A stretch of DNA of 64,000 nucleotides from Polyangium sp. y55x31 (GTDB taxonomy: Bacteria > Myxococcota_A > Polyangia > Polyangiales > Polyangiaceae): contig NZ_JARZHG010000003.1 in assembly GCF_029946505.1 (NCBI RefSeq), positions 248,001 through 312,000 of the forward strand, read 5' to 3'. The notes under the pieces were generated by a model, which searched no databases, was not told the DNA's origin, and saw nothing but the letters and a program-made list of their open reading frames with translations. Each line of letters begins with the position of its first letter. The stretch's first letter is position 1. This document shows positions 52,152-60,542 of the stretch, in pieces. The position numbers were made by a program, and so were the translations under genes.

Positions 52152-53171
52152 GTGAGGTCGCGCACTGATTTCGGGCGCTTCTGGAGTGCGGTTGGCGCGG
52201 CGGCCCTGGGCGTGGCCTGGTCGTCGTCGGCCCTCGCGGCGGACGAGCTGCCGCACCATCGCGTCGAGCTTACGACGGATCGGACGCTCCCCGGTTGCTC
52301 GGATGCGTTCGAGTTCACGGCGATCCTGACGAACTGGGTGCCCGTGAGCACGATCGATCCGACGGCGGCACGCGCGCTCGTCGTGCGGATCCGGCGGCTC
52401 CCCGATGGCGGCAAGTCGGTCGATACGACGATCACGGACGAGAACGGCGTCGCCGTATCCACCGATCATCGCGACTACTCGCCCCAGACCGACTGTTTCA
52501 AGGTGCTTTATTGGACAGCCTTCGACGCGGGGACGCGTATTCGAGCTGCGGCGCCAAAGAAGGAGGAGCTGGCCCCAACGTCTCCTCCTGCAGAGCCTCC
52601 GCCCTCTCCCAAACCGGCACCATGCCCGCAGTGTCCGACGTGCCCACCGTCCTCGAAGCCGCCCATGGCAGCCCCGGTTCCGAAGAAACGAGGCTTCGTG
52701 GCGCTAGGAGGGTTCGTGTCTTCTGGTCTCATGCCGGATTGGGCTCCCGGGCTCCGGGTTGCGGGGGGCGTGCAGCTCCCGCAGCTCTCATTCGAACTCG
52801 ACGCGCGGTGGATGCCGCTTTGGAATACCCGTCCTGTGGGCTCAACTGAGGTCGAGGCGCACACGTTCATTACGACGGGCGCGGGATGCCTGAAGCGCGC
52901 GCCGTTCGTCGGTTGCTTGTTCGTCATGGGCGGGGCCGTTGGAGCGACGGCCCTGAACAGGTGGTATGTCGGCCACGGCGTGCAAGGCCTTCTTGGTGTT
53001 GGGGCGCGCAGCGCAGTCGAGCTCCCATTCGCGGAACACTTCGCGGTGCGCCTGGATGTCGAGGTCGCGATCCCGCTCTTCGGTACGGGGCTCGACACGA
53101 TCGTGCCCTCTCTGTGGGAGACACTGCGCCCCTTCACGACTGGCGGTGGGTCGCTCGTGTACGCGTTCTAA
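52152..53171 (+). CDS. Secreted envelope protein, probable beta-barrel C-terminus (element B)
   Basis: Protein of 339 residues from GTG at 52152. Signal peptide AAALGVAWSSSALAADELPH; N-terminal domain LTTDRTLPGCSDAFEFTAIL and DCFKVLYWTAFDAGTRIRA; Pro/Cys hinge PAPCPQCPTCPPSSKPP; C-terminal strands ending GGGSLVYAF. It is co-linear with the element A protein (30376). Its TAA stop coincides with the outer end of the left inverted repeat of the insertion sequence at 53168, so the IS sits exactly at the gene end. Confidence 0.82.
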   Translation: MRSRTDFGRFWSAVGAAALGVAWSSSALAADELPHHRVELTTDRTLPGCSDAFEFTAILTNWVPVSTIDPTAARALVVRIRRLPDGGKSVDTTITDENGVAVSTDHRDYSPQTDCFKVLYWTAFDAGTRIRAAAPKKEELAPTSPPAEPPPSPKPAPCPQCPTCPPSSKPPMAAPVPKKRGFVALGGFVSSGLMPDWAPGLRVAGGVQLPQLSFELDARWMPLWNTRPVGSTEVEAHTFITTGAGCLKRAPFVGCLFVMGGAVGATALNRWYVGHGVQGLLGVGARSAVELPFAEHFAVRLDVEVAIPLFGTGLDTIVPSLWETLRPFTTGGGSLVYAF

Positions 53172-54706
53172 CAGCCCGTGGACCTATCCCGAAGGACGAT
53201 CGACAGGGACGGGAGGGGATGGTAGGTTTGTCCGCGTCATGTCGATGGGTCGAAGACGGGAGAAGCAGGCGCCGCTTTGGGTGGCGGCGCCTTCGTTGCC
53301 GCGGTCGCCGGGGCACCGGTTCTACGAGAAGCTGAACGAGCTTCTGCGCGAGAACGGGTTTGACCGGGCCATGGAGGCGGCGTGCGTGAAGTATTTCGAG
53401 GCCGACGGGACGGCGGGCAGGCCGTCGATCCCGCCGGGGCTTTACTTCCGGATGCTGCTGGTCGGTTTTTTCGAGGGGATCGAGTCCGAGCGCGGGCTCG
53501 AATGGCGGTGCTCGGACTCGCTATCCCTGCGGGAGTTTCTCGGACTGTTGCCTGGCGAAACGGTGCCCGATCATTCGACGCTGTCCAAGATGCGCAAGCG
53601 CCTCGGCAGTGAGGTCTTCGAGGCGATGTTCGCCTTCGTGCTCGGGGTCGTCCATCGCTCCGGGCTTCTCCAGGGCAAAGTCATGGGCGTGGACTCGACG
53701 TATCTCCGCGCGGACGCATCGATGAAGGCGATCGTGCGGCGCGAGACGGGTGAGGTGTACGCGGACTTCATCAAGCGGCTGGCGAAGGAGGAAGGCATCG
53801 AGAATCCGACCGTGGAGGATGCCCGGCGGCTCGACCGCAAGCGCAAGGGAAAGAAGACGTCGAATACCGACTGGAAAAGCCCCACGGACGAAGATGCCCG
53901 CATCACGAAGCTCAAGGATGGCCGCACGCGATTGGCCTACAAGACCGAACATGTCGTCGACATGAGCAGCGGCGTCGTGGTCGCCGCAGAGGTCTATTCA
54001 GCGGACCAGGCCGACCCAGCGACGATGGCGCAAAGCCTGGAGCAGGCGCGCACGAATGTCGAGCAGGCGAAAAGCGACAATGACCGCGATTCGGATGACG
54101 AGCCGCCCCCGGAGGGCGGCAGCAGCGACGCGCAGCCCGAGCGCACCGTGATCGAGGTCGTGGCGGACAAGGGATATCACAAGGCCGAGCTGCTCCTATC
54201 GTTGAAGGAGGCGGGCTACCGCACCTATGTCCCGGAGAGGAGCCAGCCCGTCCGCAAGTGGGAGGACAAGGGCTGGGACATGCAGCAAGCGTTTTACGGA
54301 AATCGATACCGCGTACGTCGTCCGAAGGGGCGCGCTCTCCAACGCAAACGCGGAGAGTTCATCGAGCGAACATTCGCCCATGCATGCGAGACGGGCGGAA
54401 TGAGAAGGGTCCGAGTCAGGGGCCGAGAGAACGTGCGAAAACGCTACCTGGCCCATGTCGCTGCGCTCAACTTGGGGCTCGTGCTACGCCAAATTCTCGG
54501 CTCTGGGACTCCGCGGGGCCTGGCCGCGGCCCGGAAGGGCTTTGCCCTTGCGATCTTGGTGATATGGGCCGCCATGGTGGCTCTGGTACGGCGCATGCCG
54601 AGGCAATTGGCACGATTTTCCCGGGCTGCGTGGGACGGGATGCCGCCGGGCCATGGGCGGGATGTTGGGATCGCGATTGGGGTGGCGTAGATCCACGGGC
54701 TGTTAG
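53168..54706 (+). mobile_element. IS1182-like insertion sequence, about 1.54 kb
   Basis: Inverted ends CTAACAGCCCGTGGA (53168 on) and TCCACGGGCTGTTAG (to 54706) enclose one transposase gene. The repeat includes the stop codon of the upstream envelope protein gene. No clear direct target duplication is seen outside the repeats. The element looks intact. Confidence 0.8.
53239..54690 (+). CDS. IS1182-family (DDE) transposase
   Basis: Protein of 483 residues. N-terminal DUF772-like part (HRFYEKLNELLRENGFDRAM, RPSIPPGLYFRMLLVGFFEG, ERGLEWRCSDSLSLREFLGL) with PDHSTLSKMRKRLG. Catalytic region: KVMGVDSTYLRADASM carries the first Asp, VIEVVADKGYHKAELLLSLK the second, and RKRGEFIERTFAHACETGGM the final Glu of the DDE triad. 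A variable charged insert lies between. It is full length and probably functional. Confidence 0.9.
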   Translation: MSMGRRREKQAPLWVAAPSLPRSPGHRFYEKLNELLRENGFDRAMEAACVKYFEADGTAGRPSIPPGLYFRMLLVGFFEGIESERGLEWRCSDSLSLREFLGLLPGETVPDHSTLSKMRKRLGSEVFEAMFAFVLGVVHRSGLLQGKVMGVDSTYLRADASMKAIVRRETGEVYADFIKRLAKEEGIENPTVEDARRLDRKRKGKKTSNTDWKSPTDEDARITKLKDGRTRLAYKTEHVVDMSSGVVVAAEVYSADQADPATMAQSLEQARTNVEQAKSDNDRDSDDEPPPEGGSSDAQPERTVIEVVADKGYHKAELLLSLKEAGYRTYVPERSQPVRKWEDKGWDMQQAFYGNRYRVRRPKGRALQRKRGEFIERTFAHACETGGMRRVRVRGRENVRKRYLAHVAALNLGLVLRQILGSGTPRGLAAARKGFALAILVIWAAMVALVRRMPRQLARFSRAAWDGMPPGHGRDVGIAIGVA

Positions 54707-54765
54707 CGCGCGTCCAGCGGGCCGTATTGTGAAAATGCGACACGCCGTGCGAGCCTGCGATGGAG

Positions 54766-55584
54766 CTACGGGCGATACCGGTGGACGATCCGCGTGTCCG
54801 CGCGCACGACCTGCCGGTTCCGGTGCGCGCCCTTCTCGCCGGGGAGGCGATCCGTCAGGGTCTTGAAGTCGCGGATCAGGTGCGGCTGGTCCGCGTAGCC
54901 GCACGCCTGGGCCAGCTCGGCGAGCGTCGCGAAGGCGCCCGTGTGCAGCGCGCCGAGGACATTGCGCAGGCGGACGAGCCGGGCCATTCGCTTCGGCGTC
55001 ATTGCGAACTGGTCGAGGAAGAGGCGCTCCAGGCTGCGCCTGTGCAGACCGAGCTCCTCCGCGAGCTCGTCGACCCGGATCCGACCTCCGTGCGCTTCGA
55101 GCAGGAGCGTGGCCCTTCGGCAGCGCGCATCCGTGACGAGCGGCGGTGCGGCGTCCCTGACGAGATTCACAAACGCGCGTTGTCGGGAGCCGAGGTCCGG
55201 CAGCGCGCGCAATCGCTCGGCCAGCGATTCGATCGGGATCCCTCGGATCTTCGTCACCTCGACGCATCCGTCGGTGAGCTCGGAGGAGCGGACGTCCGCG
55301 AACCGCGGCGCCTGGCCGGCCCGGAAGCGGATGCCGAGGTACTCCGCGCCGGCGTCGCGCTCGATGGTGGCGCGCTCGGTGGCGGGCCCGATCAGCACCA
55401 TGCGGCAGCCCGCGGGAGAATGACGGAATACGAGGTGCGCGCCGGCGTCGGGGAAAAACTCGTGGAACGTCGTGCCCGAGCCGCCGCGGCCGTTCGTCGC
55501 CCAGCAAAGGTCGATCTGGGTCGAGAGATCGGGGGGCGCAGGAGTGAGGATGCTCGTCGTTGCATCCGCAGTCGGCGTGGGCAT
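54766..55584 (-). CDS. AraC-family transcriptional regulator
   Basis: Protein of 272 residues. The C-terminal two-helix-turn-helix domain is clear: RIRVDELAEELGLHRRSLER, FATLAELAQACGYADQPHLI then RDFKTLTDRLPG. The N-terminal 140 residues are a beta-rich sensor (DLCWATNGRGGSGTTFHEFF, AHLVFRHSPAGCRMVLIGPA). The adjacent membrane protein at 55661 on the same strand may be its target; the ligand is unknown. Confidence 0.88.
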   Translation of the reverse strand: MPTPTADATTSILTPAPPDLSTQIDLCWATNGRGGSGTTFHEFFPDAGAHLVFRHSPAGCRMVLIGPATERATIERDAGAEYLGIRFRAGQAPRFADVRSSELTDGCVEVTKIRGIPIESLAERLRALPDLGSRQRAFVNLVRDAAPPLVTDARCRRATLLLEAHGGRIRVDELAEELGLHRRSLERLFLDQFAMTPKRMARLVRLRNVLGALHTGAFATLAELAQACGYADQPHLIRDFKTLTDRLPGEKGAHRNRQVVRADTRIVHRYRP

Positions 55585-55660
55585 GGGGCAGGGCTCCGCG
55601 AACGTGATACCCCAGCGCGGCGCCGAGCGGAAGAGCGTGTTTCAGCGGCCGTCCCGAGCG

Positions 55661-56206
55661 TCACCGCGGCGCGCGTCGCCGCCTCACGAGGGCCACGGCG
55701 AGCAGCAATCCGAGGGCGCCTCCGAGGTACGAGCCGATGTGGATGCGCCAGACCCGCACGAACGCTGCGGCGCGCGCCGGGCCGGCGAGCATCTCGGCGA
55801 CAGCGTGTTGATCCCACGGATCGAAGCTCACCGGGGATGCTCCGAGCATCAGCGCGGCGAGCGCGGCGGTCGCCATCGGAATGGCGATGAAGCCGAGCAA
55901 TCGTCGAATGGGGAGCCGCTGCGGAAGCCGCGGCGACGGCTCGTTCGCGATCCGAAGCGCCATGCCGGCGAGCAGACCCAGCGGCCAGGATGCCTTTGCC
56001 GCGAGCACGGTCACGGCCCACCGGAACGGGCGCGGATCGCTCGCGAGGTCCTTGCCGAAAAGGAAGTATTCCGGCGAGAGCGCCGCGGTCAGGTGGTCGT
56101 GAATGATGCCGTAGACGAGCGCGAGGATCGTCGTCACGACGAACACCCCAGCATCCTCGCGACCGAACCGCGGCAGAACGAGCCTCACGTCGTGGTCATG
56201 TATCAC
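55661..56206 (-). CDS. Multi-pass membrane protein
   Basis: About 181 residues from a GTG at 56206 (VIHDHDVRLVLPRFGREDAG). Four hydrophobic helices are visible: FVVTTILALVYGIIHDHLTA, AASWPLGLLAGMALRIANE-like, LLGFIAIPMATAALAALMLG and HIGSYLGGALGLLLAVALV. The polar loop between contains many conserved-looking Asp and Pro residues. No family recognised. It ends 77 bases before the AraC start. Confidence 0.65.
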   Translation of the reverse strand: MIHDHDVRLVLPRFGREDAGVFVVTTILALVYGIIHDHLTAALSPEYFLFGKDLASDPRPFRWAVTVLAAKASWPLGLLAGMALRIANEPSPRLPQRLPIRRLLGFIAIPMATAALAALMLGASPVSFDPWDQHAVAEMLAGPARAAAFVRVWRIHIGSYLGGALGLLLAVALVRRRRAPR

Positions 56207-56264
56207 GCGGACTCGGCGTCGGCCATGCTGCGTCGCTGGGCTGGCGATATACACCGTGATGGCA

Positions 56265-57140
56265 TCACGTCGCCGTGAAAGCCATCGAGCGCGCAACGGG
56301 AGCCCATGTTTCGAGCTCTTCGGTCTTGCGGGCCAGGCTCGCCCGCAAGGCCTGGACGGCATCGGCGCCGAGGGGAAGCCGCAACGGGGCATCTGCGCGA
56401 TCGAGGGTATCGAGAATGGCGGCGGCGGCCTTCGCCGGATCACCTTCCTGCGTGCCATCCATGCCGGCGGCGAAGGCGCGGGTGGGGCCGACGGTCGTGG
56501 CATAATCGTCGATCGGCGGCATTCGACGAAGCGCGCTGCCGCCGAAGCGGGTGCGGAACGCGCCGGGCTCCACGATGAGCACGCGAATGCCGAGCGGGGC
56601 GACCTCGGCGGCGAGGGCCTCGGACATCCCTTCCAGCGCGAATTTCGTGGCCGAATACGCGCCGAAGCCCGCGACCGAGAGCTGCCCGCCGAAGCTCGAA
56701 ATCTGCACGATGGCGCCCGCGCGCCGCGCCCGCATGCTCGGAAGCGCGGCACGCGTGAGCGCGACGGCGCCGAAGAAGTTCACCTCGAACAGAGCGCGCA
56801 GCTCGGCGTCCGAGGTCTCCTCGACGGCGCCGACCACGCCATAACCGGCATTGTTCACGAGCACGTCGATCGCGCCGAAACGCGCGAGCGCAGCCTCGAT
56901 CGCGGGCCCGATGTCCTCGGGGCGGCCTACATCGAGCGTCCTCGCGAGCACGCGGTCCGGGGCCTTCTGGACGAGGTCTGCGAGGGCCTCCGGGTTTCGG
57001 GCGGTCGCGACCACCCGCTCGCCGCGGCGCAGCGCCTCCTCGGCGAGGTTCCGGCCGAAACCGGAGGACGCCCCCGTGATGAACCAGACCCGGCCCTTGC
57101 TCGCAGTATCGTCCTTCGGGATGTCGATCGTCGCGCTCAT
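56265..57140 (-). CDS. Short-chain dehydrogenase/reductase
   Basis: Protein of 291 residues from ATG at 57140 (MSATIDIPKDDTASKGRVWF) with GAGGAGACC upstream. Classical SDR features: TGASSGFGRN cofactor loop, DVLVNNAGYG, ISSFGGQLS with the catalytic Ser, and the Y-x-x-x-K pair in YSATKFALEG. The nucleotide is probably NADP(H), judged by ARNPEAL. It is divergent from the LysR gene with 117 bases between, so that regulator likely controls it. Substrate unknown. Confidence 0.92.
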   Translation of the reverse strand: MSATIDIPKDDTASKGRVWFITGASSGFGRNLAEEALRRGERVVATARNPEALADLVQKAPDRVLARTLDVGRPEDIGPAIEAALARFGAIDVLVNNAGYGVVGAVEETSDAELRALFEVNFFGAVALTRAALPSMRARRAGAIVQISSFGGQLSVAGFGAYSATKFALEGMSEALAAEVAPLGIRVLIVEPGAFRTRFGGSALRRMPPIDDYATTVGPTRAFAAGMDGTQEGDPAKAAAAILDTLDRADAPLRLPLGADAVQALRASLARKTEELETWAPVARSMAFTAT

Positions 57141-57257
57141 GATGGTCTCCTCGTGCCTGCGGGCCCGCTCGGCGCCGCCTTCGAGGAGGAACGTACGACC
57201 TTGCATTCAATGGGGAAACATGAGATATCTGCAAGCACTTTTAAGGAGCGCTAACGA

Positions 57258-58172
57258 GTGCGAGACGATCACCTCACCGGGCTTCTCGCCTTCCTCGCGG
57301 TGGCCGAAAAGCGGAGCTTCACCGCAGCGGGCGCGGAGCTCGGCGTGACGCCGTCCGCGGTGAGCCAACAGCTCAGGCAGCTCGAAGAACGTCTCGGCGT
57401 GCGTCTCCTCCAGCGCACGACGAGGAGCGTCGGCCTCACGGAGGCGGGGCAACGTTTCTTCGAGCGGGTGCGGCCGGCGATCGACGACGTGGGCGCGGCG
57501 ATCGAGGGCTTGAACGAGTTTCGCGACCGCCCCGCCGGGACGCTCCGCCTCAACGTGCCCCGGATCGCCGTCGAAATGGTCATCGAGCCCGTGCTCGCGC
57601 CGTTCCTCGCAGCCTATCCTGAAATGCGTATCGAGGTGGGGATCGACGACGCGCTCGCGAACCTCGTGGAGAGTGGTTTCGACGCAGGCATTCGCCTCGG
57701 TGAGACGCTCGACAAGGAAATGGTCGCGGTGCGGATCGGCCCCGACCTGCGCATGGCCATCGTCGGCGCGCCGGCGTATTTCGCGACGCGTGGGGTCCCG
57801 AAGCATCCACGAGAGCTCCATCGCCACGATTGCATTCGCTACCGGCAGCCCACGAGCGGCGCGATCTACAAGTGGGAGTTCGACGAAGATGGCAAGGAGT
57901 TCGAGATGGCGGTGGAGGGTCGGGTGACGGCGAACGAAGCCGCGCTGATGGTCCGCGCAGCGCTCGATGGGCTCGGCCTCGCGTACGTGATGGACGATTA
58001 CGTGCGGGACGAGCTCCGGGCGGGGAGGCTCGTACGGGTGCTGGAACCGTTCTGCGCACCGTTTCCTGGGTTTCATCTGTATTACCCGAGCCGCTCGCAG
58101 ATGCCGCTCAAGCTCAAGGTATTCGTGAACTTTCTGCGGGCGCGAGGGGCGACGCCGAAGCGCAGGCGATGA
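57258..58172 (+). CDS. LysR-family regulator, divergent from the SDR gene
   Basis: Protein of 304 residues from GTG at 57258 with AAGGAGCG upstream. N-terminal winged helix (LLAFLAVAEKRSFTAAGAEL, GVTPSAVSQQLRQLEERLGV) and a periplasmic-binding-like effector domain (GTLRLNVPRIAVEMVIEPVL, VGIDDALANLVESGFDAGIR). It belongs to the large LysR group that controls divergent oxidoreductases. The shared intergenic region should contain a T-N11-A type site, which I did not fix. Confidence 0.92.
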   Translation: MRDDHLTGLLAFLAVAEKRSFTAAGAELGVTPSAVSQQLRQLEERLGVRLLQRTTRSVGLTEAGQRFFERVRPAIDDVGAAIEGLNEFRDRPAGTLRLNVPRIAVEMVIEPVLAPFLAAYPEMRIEVGIDDALANLVESGFDAGIRLGETLDKEMVAVRIGPDLRMAIVGAPAYFATRGVPKHPRELHRHDCIRYRQPTSGAIYKWEFDEDGKEFEMAVEGRVTANEAALMVRAALDGLGLAYVMDDYVRDELRAGRLVRVLEPFCAPFPGFHLYYPSRSQMPLKLKVFVNFLRARGATPKRRR

Positions 58173-58301
58173 ATTTTTCTCATGTCCGTCGAACGCCGCT
58201 TTCGTGCTTGACACTTGGTAGGGAAATCGGTTCTCCTCGGGCTCCCGGGCCGGCAGGCGCCGCCCGTCGACCGTCAAGCGTCAAGCGTCAAGGAGTCGCC
58301 G

Positions 58302-59414
<1,113 letters not shown>

Positions 59415-59426
59415 GAAGCGGCGCCC

Positions 59427-60458
59427 ATGAAGAAGCGGAAGACGCTCCTCGCGATCGGCGCGCCGCTGCTCGTCCTTTCGCTCTATTTCGCGCTGCGTCC
59501 GGAGAGGATCCAGGAGCCCGTGACCATGGCTGCGGCGAGGCCCGACGAGGCCGCGGGCGCCGACCTCCCAGCGCCGCCTCGGGCCGCGAGGCCGAGCGCG
59601 CCCGCTCTGCCGACGGCGGACGCGGAGCTCATTGCGCATCTGCGCTCGCGCTACGGGGCGAACATCCGCAATCCGTACGTCCAGATCAAGCTCATCGAGG
59701 CGCTCATGCGCCATTTCCAGAAGCAGGACCCGCAGCATTGGCGGGAGGCGCTGCTCGCGGCGGTGCGCGCGGCCTTCCCCGATCGATACGACGAGATCGC
59801 GAAGAACCTCGACAATCGCCTCGCCTACGAGCGCTGGATCAACGAAAACCGCGCCCGCCTCGACGGGCTCGATCCCGAAGAGCGCCGGGAGGCGATCCGG
59901 GAGGAGCGCAATCGCCTGTTCGGCGAGGAGGCTGCCGACGAGATCTGGGCCTCCGAGCAGAAGAACCAGGCCGTCACGGACACGCTGAAGGAAATCGACG
60001 GCCTGCAGGGGAAGAGCCTCGGCGACAAGCTCACGACGTACACGGAGCGCCTGGAAGAGATCTACGAGGAGAAATACGACGCGTACCTCGAGAACCACCG
60101 GCACGAGGTGATGAACCGCTTCCTCTCGCTCGAATCGGTGCAGTCCGAGCTCGGCGCGATGTCCGCCGAGGCGCGGGCCGAGAGCCTGCGCGAGATTCGC
60201 AAGGGAATGGGCCTCGACGACGCGGCCCTCGCGCGCTGGGATACGCTCGACCACGATCGCGACGCGCGCTGGGAGAACGGCAAGAAATACATGGCCGAGC
60301 GAAAGGCGCTGACCGAGGCCTACAGCGGCAAGGAGCTCGAGCAGAAGCTCGCGGAGCTTCGGCGGCGTTACTTCGGCGACGAGGCCGAGGTCATCGCCGC
60401 CGAGGAGGAGAGCGGCTTTTTCCGCTTCGACCGCCCGCGTCGCTGGGGCCAGAACTGA
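59427..60458 (+). CDS. Lipase-specific foldase (LifO type)
   Basis: Protein of 343 residues with an N-terminal membrane anchor (LLAIGAPLLVLSLYFAL), a Pro/Ala linker and a long all-helical region. WINENRARLDGLDPEERREA and IREERNRLFGEEAADEIWAS are typical of steric chaperones that wrap the lipase. The RxxFDxxAxxxF motif of the family is not obvious. It is coupled to the lipase gene. It folds the lipase in the periplasm before secretion. Confidence 0.85.
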   Translation: MKKRKTLLAIGAPLLVLSLYFALRPERIQEPVTMAAARPDEAAGADLPAPPRAARPSAPALPTADAELIAHLRSRYGANIRNPYVQIKLIEALMRHFQKQDPQHWREALLAAVRAAFPDRYDEIAKNLDNRLAYERWINENRARLDGLDPEERREAIREERNRLFGEEAADEIWASEQKNQAVTDTLKEIDGLQGKSLGDKLTTYTERLEEIYEEKYDAYLENHRHEVMNRFLSLESVQSELGAMSAEARAESLREIRKGMGLDDAALARWDTLDHDRDARWENGKKYMAERKALTEAYSGKELEQKLAELRRRYFGDEAEVIAAEEESGFFRFDRPRRWGQN

Positions 60459-60542
60459 GCAGCCGCGCGGGCGCAAGATATCGCCGCGCATCAGGCTCTC
60501 ACGAGCTTGACAGGGCTCCGTCACTCTGGTGACGTCCATTGC

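Noticed and set aside
48502..58285. Shared CCGTCGACCGTCAAG before two unrelated genes (48502 and 58265)
   Set aside because: Only two short copies with no common context; in the second it is part of a CGTCAAG triplet repeat. Likely coincidence.
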